DNA of 64,000 bases from positions 1 through 64,000 of the IMG/VR virus record IMGVR_UViG_3300044858_005015; one strand, 5' to 3'. Positions 22,082 to 29,491 of the stretch are shown here, piece by piece (the stretch's first letter is position 1; every line of letters begins with the position of its first letter). Made by a program: the position numbers and the translations under genes. The notes under the pieces were generated by a model. That model was not told the origin of the DNA and did not search any database. It worked only from the letters and a program-made list of their open reading frames with translations. Origin of the DNA: a virus.

Positions 22082-22669
22082 ATGATTATTAAACGCGATA
22101 AACTAAAAGAGTTAACTGGATCTGATTACTACTGCGGTAAAGCGCTACATGAACGCTTAGCTTACAAGCTTTACAAGAAGGAAGTTAACCCTTTGGGCAA
22201 TATTATTTCTTTTATTGCTCCCATGACTGTGATCGAGAACCTTATCGACCTCGAGGATTCTCTTAACAAAGACTATATCTATTCTGAGTCAGCTATGAAT
22301 TTCCTTATGGAGATTCCTGGTAAGGATCTTTGGGGTGGTACCTTGTTCCAGCGCTTGCTTAATGCTCAGGTCGGCTCTTTACTCTGTTCAAAGTATCTGG
22401 AGACTGATGGTTATGTTGACGGAGACGACATTATGGTCAAGGACGGAGATGAGTATAAGAAGGCTTCAGTTAGTATTGCAGCTGAGAAGAACGGAGCCGT
22501 TCTAATCCATCTCGGTATTAATATTAATGCCGGTCCTAAAGCACCTTCATTTGCCTATTCAACCAACCTTTCTGAAGAGAAGGCTGTTGACTTTATGACT
22601 GAAGTTGAAGGTATCTTTTATGAGATTCTAACTTCGGTCTTTGTAGCGACCACGAAAGTTGTAGTGTGA
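22082..22669 (+). CDS. DUF366-like protein
   Basis: 195 aa. Matches the DUF366 pattern: VIENLIDLEDSLNKDYIYSE (about 50-69), the FQRLLNAQVG core, GDDIMV, and VSIAAEKNGAVLIHLGININ (about 129-148), corresponding to the family's SVSIAT...LIHFGINV. DUF366 is of uncharacterised activity. It follows the queC-gat-glycosyltransferase genes and overlaps the gp62-type gene (GTGA). Confidence 0.65.
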   Translation: MIIKRDKLKELTGSDYYCGKALHERLAYKLYKKEVNPLGNIISFIAPMTVIENLIDLEDSLNKDYIYSESAMNFLMEIPGKDLWGGTLFQRLLNAQVGSLLCSKYLETDGYVDGDDIMVKDGDEYKKASVSIAAEKNGAVLIHLGININAGPKAPSFAYSTNLSEEKAVDFMTEVEGIFYEILTSVFVATTKVVV

Positions 22670-23019
22670 CGATATTTGACTATCTTAAAGACGTTGTTGT
22701 GTTCAAGAAGGGCAGTCTGCCTTTAGACGAGTACATTCCGTTTCTCATCAATCGGTGGCTGTCCTTCTTTACCCCTCAAGTCTGTCCTGCTATTAACGAG
22801 AGTGTTAATAGACTGGGTAGTATGGACAAGGAGCAGCATTACAGGCTTTTGCTAAGGCTTTTTCCTAAGCAGAAGTTTATGCCTCGGATCAACTATATTA
22901 AGAAAGTCAAACACGAGAAGACTAAAGAGGATGATAGAATAGAACATCTATCCCAGAACCTAGAACTGTCACAGAGAGAAACGAAACTATTACTGGAACT
23001 TACTGAACAATTAACTTAA
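22666..23019 (+). CDS. Clamp-loader small subunit, T4 gp62-like
   Basis: 117 aa with a GTG start overlapping the previous stop. FDYLKDVVVFKKG, PFLINRWLSFF, INESVNRLG and HYRLLLRLFPKQKF are the signature of gp62-type subunits in marine T4-like phages, which are shorter than T4 gp62 (187 aa). With a gp44-type ATPase (not in window) it would load the gp45 sliding clamp. The C-terminal 30 residues are helical. Confidence 0.8.
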   Translation: MTIFDYLKDVVVFKKGSLPLDEYIPFLINRWLSFFTPQVCPAINESVNRLGSMDKEQHYRLLLRLFPKQKFMPRINYIKKVKHEKTKEDDRIEHLSQNLELSQRETKLLLELTEQLT

Positions 23020-23031
23020 ATTTAAACATAT

Positions 23032-23445
23032 ATGATAGCTAACTCAATGGCCGGCCTTGCTGCCGAAAACAACGGAATCGCACCTGAAGATTATAAAGAC
23101 TTACCCTTACCGGAAGACTACGAAATTGTAGAACTTTTGTCTAATGTAATTTCTGCAGAGTACGTTGATACTAGTCCAGATGGAGAATCGATTGTTCGTA
23201 ACGGAATTTATCTACCCAAGTCAGTAATCGATCACAGGGCTTGGCGTGTAGCTAGAGTAATTCTTGCAGGCCCGGCATGCAAGCAAGTTAAGCCAAATGA
23301 CATTATTATTTTCCCGGGAGATAGAGGATTGCAGTCAATTCAAAAGAATGGTAAGATGGTTATTTTTCTATCTGAAGAACGCATCTTCGGTATTTGTAGA
23401 CCGATGGCAAAAGAAGAATCGAAGAAAGATAAAAAGAAGAAATGA
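23032..23445 (+). CDS. GroES-like co-chaperonin, T4 gp31 analog
   Basis: 137 aa. The GroES beta-barrel is visible: NGIYLPKSVIDHRAWRVARV (mobile-loop region about 65-84), VKPNDIIIFPGDRG (93-106) and VIFLSEERIFGI (about 115-126). N-terminal extension of about 30 residues and a Lys-rich tail (KEESKKDKKKK). Likely replaces host GroES to fold the phage capsid protein through host GroEL. Confidence 0.8.
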   Translation: MIANSMAGLAAENNGIAPEDYKDLPLPEDYEIVELLSNVISAEYVDTSPDGESIVRNGIYLPKSVIDHRAWRVARVILAGPACKQVKPNDIIIFPGDRGLQSIQKNGKMVIFLSEERIFGICRPMAKEESKKDKKKK

Positions 23446-23828
23446 GATTAGGCCGTGCAGCATTAGCTCAGCTTTTGATGACTAATGTTGTTGAATTGAG
23501 ATTTAAAAGACGTATTGAGAAGGCTGGGTTCGGTGATTATCGCCGAATGCTGTGCACTAATGATAGAGGTCTTCTTATGTCTCAACTCGGCCGTAATATC
23601 CTCAACTTTGAACCGGCAACTCAACCTCCTAAGTATGACCCAGCTTCTAAGAACCTTATCATCACCTGGGATATTTTTATGCAGAATTATAGATGCATTA
23701 ACTGTAATGATGTGGAGGTGGTTGCCGTTATCAAGACCTCTCCTGATCCTAAAGAGTTTTGGCAATACTTCAATGACAAGATTGCACCTATGCCGGCAGT
23801 TCAGAAGGCTGCCTTTATGAACAAGTAA
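23442..23828 (+). CDS. WYL_2/DUF2693-type SH3 beta-barrel phage protein
   Basis: 128 aa. VVELRFKRR...GDYRRMLCTNDRGLL and NLIITWDIFMQNYRCINCNDVEVVAVI match the small phage SH3-barrel family (two paralogs here; see 49842). C-terminal PEEFWQYF-like helix (KEFWQYFNDKI). Possibly nucleic-acid binding; role unknown. Confidence 0.7.
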   Translation: MRLGRAALAQLLMTNVVELRFKRRIEKAGFGDYRRMLCTNDRGLLMSQLGRNILNFEPATQPPKYDPASKNLIITWDIFMQNYRCINCNDVEVVAVIKTSPDPKEFWQYFNDKIAPMPAVQKAAFMNK

Positions 23829-23832
23829 TATT

Positions 23833-24213
23833 ATGATATCCGTACCTTCAGCCTATTTAGAAGAGTTGCCCGGAGAGGCTTTTCTCACCCGAGTTCTTCA
23901 ATCACCAATTAAGTTTATTTTAGGACAGAAGACTATAAAGCAAGGAAGGCTAGTTCTGTTTAAACGCACCCATTACTATCTTCATATCACTTTATTAACT
24001 TCTAAAGATACTAAAGAGTCGTTTGAGATTCCTATCCCTTTTAGAGTTGAAGAGTACGCCCAGGAAGGACTGGCTTATTTTGATTATAGGGTGCAGGGCT
24101 TAGGAGGCATGCATGAAGAGCTTAATAACAGACTAGCAAAGGTTAGAATCAAATCTACCAACCCTTCACAATATCTCAATAAGATCCTAGAGATTCAGAC
24201 CAATTCTGTATAA
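23833..24213 (+). CDS. Hypothetical beta-rich protein
   Basis: 126 aa, MISVPSAYLEELPGEAF, alternating strands (HYYLHITLLTSKDTKESFEI) and a helical end. Ends 11 nt before the next ATG, with a late-type box on the boundary. No family recognised. Confidence 0.6.
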   Translation: MISVPSAYLEELPGEAFLTRVLQSPIKFILGQKTIKQGRLVLFKRTHYYLHITLLTSKDTKESFEIPIPFRVEEYAQEGLAYFDYRVQGLGGMHEELNNRLAKVRIKSTNPSQYLNKILEIQTNSV

Positions 24214-24216
24214 ATA
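24209..24216 (+). promoter_or_regulatory. T4 late promoter box, perfect TATAAATA
   Basis: Exact T4 late consensus TATAAATA ending 8 nt before the ATG at 24225. Confidence 0.75.
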
Positions 24217-24224
24217 ATATACAT

Positions 24225-25112
24225 ATGGCAACTAAAAATTTTGATTCTCTTTTTGAACAACTCCTAACTGAACTTACACCTGTTGGTGCTGAATATGAAA
24301 CGTTTTCCGGATCACTTAAATCAGGTATTGGATCAGCTCCTGGTGGTGGATACCTCATCGGTAAATTAGCTGATGTTTTAGGTAAATCTAAAGAAGAAGT
24401 AGTCGACATGATTTCTAAAGAGCTTTACGACAAAGTGTTCCCAGGTGGTACAAATCCTGCTAACAACGAAGATGCTTATCGGGCTTCTATCACAAATGCT
24501 TTAATTGAAATTGTTAAAAGTATTCAAGAAGAGCAAGGAGTTAAGATTCCTGGTGCTGGTAGAGCTGTAGCAGGTTATACAGCAAGACTTATTTCCCAGC
24601 TTGGTGCTGCTAAGAAGGAGTATGGTGCTAAGGTATCTAGACAAGAAGTTAAAGCTGCCGTAGAAGATGCCGAGCCTGTAGAGAACGGCAAGCCTGCTGC
24701 TCCTAAGGCACCTAAGGCTGCTCGTTTTATGGACGAAGCTGAATATGAAATTTTAACTCCTGATGAGATGTCAGGTGCTGGTGTTGAGCTCTCAGACGAT
24801 CTTAAGACTTATTATGCTCGTGTTGAGAACATCGCCGACCAAGTTCAAAAAGGATCTGATCTCGTTAAGGCTGTTCAACGCGGAGGTACTGATGTAGGTT
24901 CTGCCACTAAGGCTGTTAGCGCTTTGATTAGAGCTGGTGCCATCAAATACGCTTCAGCTGAGAATTCAGATCAGGATATCGAAGCTTTAGAAGCTGGTGA
25001 AGAAGATATTGAAGATATTGGCCGTAAAGAATTTGAGCGCTCTTTTGGCAAAGTTTATAAAGATTATATGGCTTCCCAGCCCGGTGCTATGTCATATGGA
25101 TTTGAAGACTAA
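24225..25112 (+). CDS. Late protein, possible head/core component
   Basis: 295 aa, Ala/Glu/Lys-rich and largely helical with a Pro/Ala linker (about 150-166) and acidic C terminus. Its perfect TATAAATA promoter implies strong late expression. N terminus MATKNFDSLFEQLLTELTP has LLTE as a possible cleavage site but Leu follows, which is poor. Scaffold/core or internal protein are possibilities; no family recognised. Confidence 0.55.
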   Translation: MATKNFDSLFEQLLTELTPVGAEYETFSGSLKSGIGSAPGGGYLIGKLADVLGKSKEEVVDMISKELYDKVFPGGTNPANNEDAYRASITNALIEIVKSIQEEQGVKIPGAGRAVAGYTARLISQLGAAKKEYGAKVSRQEVKAAVEDAEPVENGKPAAPKAPKAARFMDEAEYEILTPDEMSGAGVELSDDLKTYYARVENIADQVQKGSDLVKAVQRGGTDVGSATKAVSALIRAGAIKYASAENSDQDIEALEAGEEDIEDIGRKEFERSFGKVYKDYMASQPGAMSYGFED

Positions 25113-25120
25113 TTTTTAAT

Positions 25121-25261
25121 ATGAACATCAACACACCTCACTTTAATACTATTCTCGAATCTGTTAATTCAACTCTTAACGAAGCTAAGAAGTCTTATTC
25201 TTCTAAAAAGATGAAAATGACTAAAGCAGTTAAGAAGAAAGTTAGAGCTAAATCAAAGTAA
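25121..25261 (+). CDS. 46-aa basic peptide, candidate internal head peptide
   Basis: MNINTPHFNTILESVNSTLNE then AKKSYSSKK and a very basic end (KKKVRAKSK). TLNE-A fits the T4 prohead-protease cut; cleavage would release a 25-residue basic peptide suited to DNA binding. Lies 8 nt after the late gene at 24225, probably in its transcript. Overlaps the convergent dCMP deaminase stop by 14 nt. Confidence 0.55.
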   Translation: MNINTPHFNTILESVNSTLNEAKKSYSSKKMKMTKAVKKKVRAKSK

Positions 25262-25667
25262 TCTGCTCTACTTCAATCCCGAATTCTTTTGCTATCTCTT
25301 TAAAGGGATAAGGTATATCGGGTCTATATTCGTGTTGGTAGACGATCTTTTTAATCCCGTAAGCTGCCAAGGACTTTAGACAGTCATTACAAGGCGACAG
25401 GGTACAGGCAGCTAGATAGCATTCATCAGGTCTTACCATCCTCAGTCCATTTATTTCAGCATGGACAGCTCTAAGAAGCTTTTCTTTTCTATTATTCCAA
25501 TCTATCTCTACTCCAGAGGGGGCGCCATTAAAGCCTGCTGAAGCTATAGTGTTGTCGTGTCTTAGGAGCACACATCCTACCTTATGCCTCGGGTCCTGAG
25601 ACCGAAGAGCTACTACTTGAGCTATGCGTAAAGCGTATTCTTCCCAGCTAATTCTACTCTCGGCCAT
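25248..25667 (-). CDS. dCMP deaminase family protein
   Basis: 139 aa from MAESRISWEEYALRIAQV; upstream Met codons overlap the next gene and are unlikely. Zinc-site motifs HAEINGL (about 75-81) and LSPCNDCLKSL (about 95-105) with the catalytic Glu in HAE. KVGCVL and GFNGAPSGVE also match the dCMP deaminase group. Would feed dUMP to the ThyX encoded at 36830. Confidence 0.85.
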   Translation of the reverse strand: MAESRISWEEYALRIAQVVALRSQDPRHKVGCVLLRHDNTIASAGFNGAPSGVEIDWNNRKEKLLRAVHAEINGLRMVRPDECYLAACTLSPCNDCLKSLAAYGIKKIVYQHEYRPDIPYPFKEIAKEFGIEVEQITLI

Positions 25668-25668
25668 C

Positions 25669-25821
25669 TTATGGTTCTTCAAATGCAGGTAGTTCTGCAT
25701 CAGGTACAATTAGTAGACGCTCAATGTCATCGATCTTGAACTTGATCATAACTAATGAGACAGTGACGGCCAGGAGAAGGCCTACTACAGCAAACTTCCA
25801 AATAATATTAAATGTATCCAT
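25669..25821 (-). CDS. 50-aa single-pass membrane protein
   Basis: MDTFNIIWKFAVVGLLLAVT: one transmembrane helix, then an acidic tail ending FEEP. ATG 1 nt after the previous stop and its own stop 1 nt before the deaminase start region. Function unknown. Confidence 0.6.
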   Translation of the reverse strand: MDTFNIIWKFAVVGLLLAVTVSLVMIKFKIDDIERLLIVPDAELPAFEEP

Positions 25822-25822
25822 A

Positions 25823-26110
25823 TTATACTAAATGTTCTTCAATAGCTTGTTCTAGTAAGTCATTAATGACATCATTAACAGAGACGTCTCGTTCGCAAGA
25901 TTCTTGTACTAGCATTTCTAGGATGCTTCGATCCCAGTCTGTTATATCAATTTCCATTTTTACGTAAGGGGTAAGCTTAACGGCTCCGTCTACTACTTCC
26001 CAGGAGTACTTTTGACCCTTCTCCATTTTAAGCTCTTTGAGCTCTTCGTCAGTAAATTGAATGAAGTATTCTTCGCGCGACTGCACTACTTTTTGAATAG
26101 GTTGTTTCAT
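25823..26110 (-). CDS. Small protein with AbrB-like start and RHH-like end
   Basis: 95 aa. N-terminal EEYFIQFTDEELKELKMEKGQKYSW resembles an AbrB swapped-hairpin strand set; C-terminal ERDVSVNDVINDLLEQAI looks like a ribbon-helix-helix helix pair. Transcription-regulator-like, but both comparisons are weak. Preceded by a TATAAT promoter. Confidence 0.5.
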   Translation of the reverse strand: MKQPIQKVVQSREEYFIQFTDEELKELKMEKGQKYSWEVVDGAVKLTPYVKMEIDITDWDRSILEMLVQESCERDVSVNDVINDLLEQAIEEHLV

Positions 26111-26117
26111 AGAGAGT

Positions 26118-26145
26118 ATTATAAAAGGAAGTTTTAATTACGCAA
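26118..26145 (-). promoter_or_regulatory. Sigma70-type promoter
   Basis: TTGCGT (26145-26140), 16 bp, TATAAT (26123-26118), 7 nt to the ATG at 26110. Overlaps the end of the upstream gene. Confidence 0.65.
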
Positions 26146-26380
26146 GCTGTTTTAAAAACTGTTCTTTACTTTCGGCATTTAACCGATCCTTTATATAGAC
26201 TAGCAAATGTTTAAGTTCAGTGTTCGTTAGATGCAGTTCTACTCTTATCCCGTCGTATTCAGATCCGTAATCACATTCTATCTTAACAGTTACCGGGGGA
26301 CAGTGCCTGAACAGAGTACCGGAGAAGTCAGAATAGTAAATAGTTTCTTCTGGTTCAGCAGGTTTAAGTACCTTTTTCAT
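26138..26380 (-). CDS. Hypothetical small protein
   Basis: 80 aa, MKKVLKPAEPEETIYYSDFS; beta-rich centre (VTVKIECDYGSEYDGIRVEL) and a C-terminal helix. Divergent from 26409 with only 28 bp between starts, so regulatory signals must overlap coding DNA. No family recognised. Confidence 0.6.
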   Translation of the reverse strand: MKKVLKPAEPEETIYYSDFSGTLFRHCPPVTVKIECDYGSEYDGIRVELHLTNTELKHLLVYIKDRLNAESKEQFLKQLA

Positions 26381-26408
26381 ACAGATAATTTAGTTGCCAG
26401 TTCCTTAA

Positions 26409-26663
26409 ATGGCTACTAATATAGGGTGTATGGCTGGAATGTCACAACGCGAATACAACGAATTAGTCGACGAAGCTTTAGTACTCTTTGGAGGAGGAGC
26501 TCCGTGCTGTAGTATTGATCCTCGTCTGTGGGGTGACTTTAAAGAGCTCTACAAAGAGTTTAATGATGCCGTTCCTAAGTCTGATCAGTGGTCATTCGAT
26601 CAGGTTTCAGAATGGCTGGACGCATACAAAGAAGCTAAGATACAACAACAAAAAAATCAATGA
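26409..26663 (+). CDS. Hypothetical small protein
   Basis: 84 aa, MATNIGCMAGMSQREYNELV; a CCSID segment and helical ending. Overlaps the next gene by 4 nt. No family recognised. Confidence 0.55.
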   Translation: MATNIGCMAGMSQREYNELVDEALVLFGGGAPCCSIDPRLWGDFKELYKEFNDAVPKSDQWSFDQVSEWLDAYKEAKIQQQKNQ

Positions 26664-27160
26664 TTGTTAAAAAAATTACTAACCCCCCTGTAGAGGGTAT
26701 TTACTCTTCTACTTTAAAAGCTAGGGTCTGGTGGGTTGTTCGAGACTTGCTTTCCTATATCCCTTATCCTGTTCGGGACTTCTATTGGAAGCATATCCGC
26801 ACTTTGTGGAAGCCTCAGCATTCCCGGGTCCGTAAAGCTATTCCTCGGTATTGGGTTGATAAAGATCGTATTCTTCAGAGTGTCTGTTTTGAGATCATTA
26901 AATCCTTTTATGAAGATGAGTATAAGGCTGGTACAGTTGACTGGGAAGGCACAGGAGGAGATGCTATGAAGTTCGTTGACTGGCTCGAACAGGCTTATAC
27001 ATATATTACATCTGTTCGTCCTACTCTAGAAAAGCGAATCGAAGAAGCTTATGACACCTCTAACTACAGGAAAGTAGAGAAGCTTGAAGGTCAAATGGAA
27101 GACATGGATACTGAAGTTCTTACTGATCTGGTCAAGTGGCGGGGACATATGTGGACTTAG
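26660..27160 (+). CDS. Hypothetical protein
   Basis: 166 aa with a conserved-looking basic/aromatic start (WWVVRDLLSYIPYPVRDFYWKH would continue to RTLWKPQHSRVRKAIP) and a helical acidic second half. Looks like a conserved protein of T4-like marine phages but I cannot name it. Confidence 0.6.
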   Translation: MIVKKITNPPVEGIYSSTLKARVWWVVRDLLSYIPYPVRDFYWKHIRTLWKPQHSRVRKAIPRYWVDKDRILQSVCFEIIKSFYEDEYKAGTVDWEGTGGDAMKFVDWLEQAYTYITSVRPTLEKRIEEAYDTSNYRKVEKLEGQMEDMDTEVLTDLVKWRGHMWT

Positions 27161-27236
27161 TATAGAGGTACAATTTGCTAATGTTTGGTTGTTGAATATC
27201 TTTTTTTATAGACAGATAAGATTTTAAGTATATTAT

Positions 27237-27244
27237 AATAAATA
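27237..27244 (+). promoter_or_regulatory. T4-late-like promoter box AATAAATA
   Basis: AATAAATA ending 7 nt before the ATG at 27252, in a 91-bp AT-rich intergenic gap. Confidence 0.6.
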
Positions 27245-27251
27245 TACAATT

Positions 27252-27872
27252 ATGTTACCAACTGTTATGCTCGATATGGACGGCTTACTGGCCAATCTAT
27301 TTGATACAGTTGGTCATAAATTTTACGGTAAAGACTATAAACTTCTCACTAAAGAAGAAAAACTAAAAATTAAAAAGATTTGGGTTAATAAAAAAGAGTT
27401 TACGAAACATTTTACTTCCGTAAGAGAGTTATTTGCTGACCTTGAGCCGTTCGGTACTAACGGCGAAATAACTAAAGCAATAGTACAAGCTGTCGTCGAT
27501 GTTTTTGGAGGGTATAATATTTTGTCTCATCCTGCATCAATTGACAAAGAAGGATGTATTCAAGGAAAGAAAGAATGGATTAGGAAACATTTAAACCCTC
27601 TACCTAAAGAAATGTTCTTTCCTCAAAACAAATCTGACTATGCTATGAGAGAAGGAGTCGCTAATATTCTTGTAGATGATTTTAGTCCATACATTGAGTC
27701 TTGGAGATCAAAAGGAGGTTACCCGATACAGATCAGGTCAGATATGTTTAAGTCTGGAGAAGAAGCTAAAAATATTTTAACAAAAGAATTAGAAAAAGCA
27801 AAAAGAGCTCTTGTAAATGAATCAAATTTTATTAGAATGGTAAGAAACATTCTCAATGAAACTAAATACTAA
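27252..27872 (+). CDS. HAD-superfamily phosphatase, 5'(3')-nucleotidase-like
   Basis: 206 aa. Motif I VMLDMDGLLAN (5-15) supplies the nucleophilic Asp and DxD; a motif IV-like ILVDDFSPYIESW (about 138-150) follows. Resembles phage 5'(3')-deoxyribonucleotidases, removing phosphate from nucleotides. The C-terminal 30 residues are a charged helical extension. Overlaps the next gene by 17 nt. Confidence 0.75.
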   Translation: MLPTVMLDMDGLLANLFDTVGHKFYGKDYKLLTKEEKLKIKKIWVNKKEFTKHFTSVRELFADLEPFGTNGEITKAIVQAVVDVFGGYNILSHPASIDKEGCIQGKKEWIRKHLNPLPKEMFFPQNKSDYAMREGVANILVDDFSPYIESWRSKGGYPIQIRSDMFKSGEEAKNILTKELEKAKRALVNESNFIRMVRNILNETKY

Positions 27873-28182
27873 AAACTACACTAAGCTTGTTTCTTTATTT
27901 CTAAGCACAACTTTTATTTGTTCCTGTACCTACAATGATATGAGTAGGCTGTTTGCTGACCGACCTGATTCGTATGCTAAGTTTATGGGAGAGTTTGATT
28001 ATACCAAGGAAGTCAATGAGTCAGCTTATAATAAGTTCGGAGTAGACTTTAAAAGACCGATATATGAGACTAAAGACAAAAAGAAGATGTACTATGTAGG
28101 GGGTAATGTTTATCATAACTACGATCTCTTCAATAGATCTTATTACGTTAACGGGTTCGGTCATATAGGGGTTGAGTATTAG
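27856..28182 (+). CDS. Lipoprotein
   Basis: 108 aa. Signal peptide with hydrophobic LVSLFLSTTFICSC and lipobox Cys at residue 24, then a Tyr/Asp-rich mature part. Expected to be lipid-anchored in the host envelope. Could be a superinfection-exclusion or spanin-related lipoprotein; nothing decides. Confidence 0.65.
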   Translation: MKLNTKNYTKLVSLFLSTTFICSCTYNDMSRLFADRPDSYAKFMGEFDYTKEVNESAYNKFGVDFKRPIYETKDKKKMYYVGGNVYHNYDLFNRSYYVNGFGHIGVEY

Positions 28183-28199
28183 GATAGTTCCTATATACT
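28172..28199 (+). promoter_or_regulatory. Sigma70-type promoter
   Basis: TTGAGT (28172-28177), 16 bp, TATACT (28194-28199), then 6 nt to the ATG at 28206. Confidence 0.65.
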
Positions 28200-28205
28200 G
28201 TTTAT

Positions 28206-28379
28206 ATGAAGTCTATTGATATGCTTATTATTGTTGCTATGTTTGGATTACTTTTTATAATTGATATTCAGCAGATGGTTAAGAACCGAGAACTACAAGC
28301 TCAAATTGATGAGCTGAAGATTATTGTAGAACAGAAGTTTTTACCAGCTATGATTTTAGAAGAACCTAATATTAGATAA
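28206..28379 (+). CDS. 57-aa membrane protein
   Basis: MKSIDMLIIVAMFGLLFIID: one transmembrane helix, then a heptad-like charged segment (MVKNRELQAQIDELKIIVEQ). Stop overlaps the phosphoesterase start (TAATG), so the two are coupled. Confidence 0.65.
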   Translation: MKSIDMLIIVAMFGLLFIIDIQQMVKNRELQAQIDELKIIVEQKFLPAMILEEPNIR

Positions 28380-29233
28380 TGCGTACTATTATTATTCCAG
28401 ATATCCATCAAAGAGTAGATACCATAAAAGCTATTCTTGATATTGAAAAAAACTATGATGAAGTAGTTTTTCTTGGTGATTTTTTTGATTCCTTCTACGA
28501 ACCTCCTTATGTTGCTTCGTTTGAACATACTTGTGATTATCTTAAACATCTTGTTTTAGATCATCCCGATAAAGATAAATTTGTTTTTCTGTTGGGAAAT
28601 CATGATGTTTCTTATATATATGAAAATAAAAATTTTTCAGACAAGGGTATTTCTAAAACTCTGAAATATTACTGTTCTGGATTCACTAAATCAAAAGCTT
28701 CTAAATTTCGTCATTGTTTTTTTGATAAAGGTCTTAAAGATGATTTCTTTTTTAAAAATTTTAAGTTGGCATATAGAACACAAGGTTGGACATTATCGCA
28801 TGGAGGAATTTCTATTCAACATTTCCCCTATGGATATACTATTGATAGACTTATTAATGAATTATTGCCTGATGTTTGGCGTAACTTTAGAAACTTAGAA
28901 TACAATCATAATTGGCTGATCTCTGGAGCAGGTGTTCACAGAGGAGGTAATCATAGTGTGGGAGGGGTTCTTTGGCTTGATTGGAGGGCAGAATTTTATC
29001 CTTCTATAGATATTGGTAAGCAAATTGTGGGTCATACCACAGTCAGGGAGCCTGAGTGTTTACATATGGGTTCAGAATATGAATCTTGGAATCTTGATAC
29101 TGGAAAAGATTACGGTATAATCATTGACAGTAGGATGACTACAAAAAAGATACCTAATATGGTTGGAAGCCAAAAGCCGGAGACTCTTCGCTGGGATCAT
29201 TCTGACGAACTTAAAAGGTACTTAGAATTATGA
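28379..29233 (+). CDS. Calcineurin-like metallophosphoesterase
   Basis: 284 aa. All core motifs: PDIHQ (8-12), GDFFDS (33-38), GNHD (about 72-75), SHGGIS (about 140-145) and VGHTTV (about 218-223), which bind a two-metal centre. Substrate could be nucleotides, RNA ends or protein phosphate. Ends in ATGA overlap with the next gene. Confidence 0.85.
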   Translation: MRTIIIPDIHQRVDTIKAILDIEKNYDEVVFLGDFFDSFYEPPYVASFEHTCDYLKHLVLDHPDKDKFVFLLGNHDVSYIYENKNFSDKGISKTLKYYCSGFTKSKASKFRHCFFDKGLKDDFFFKNFKLAYRTQGWTLSHGGISIQHFPYGYTIDRLINELLPDVWRNFRNLEYNHNWLISGAGVHRGGNHSVGGVLWLDWRAEFYPSIDIGKQIVGHTTVREPECLHMGSEYESWNLDTGKDYGIIIDSRMTTKKIPNMVGSQKPETLRWDHSDELKRYLEL

Positions 29234-29439
29234 ATGTAAGAGAACTAATTGAATTATTGTCCAAAGAAGATCCTGATAAGCTTGTTTTGGTTTCGGGTTA
29301 TGAATCGGGTTACGAAGCTCTTAAGAAGGTTAGTCAGATAAAAGTTAAACGCGAACCAACCGAGCATTGGTGGGCTGGGGAATATGAAGATTACCCTCCT
29401 GAAGAATGTAATATAGAAGCTATACTTTTACCTCGATAA
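29230..29439 (+). CDS. Conserved small phage protein
   Basis: 69 aa. VRELIELLSKEDPDKLVLVSGYESGYE is a pattern common in small phage proteins (LI..L...DPD..V...GYESGY), then CNIEAILLPR. Function unknown. Confidence 0.65.
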   Translation: MNVRELIELLSKEDPDKLVLVSGYESGYEALKKVSQIKVKREPTEHWWAGEYEDYPPEECNIEAILLPR

Positions 29440-29491
29440 GTCCAGAACTAGAACAGAAGCTAACTGACAAAACCTCTATGGAGTCTCTGAT

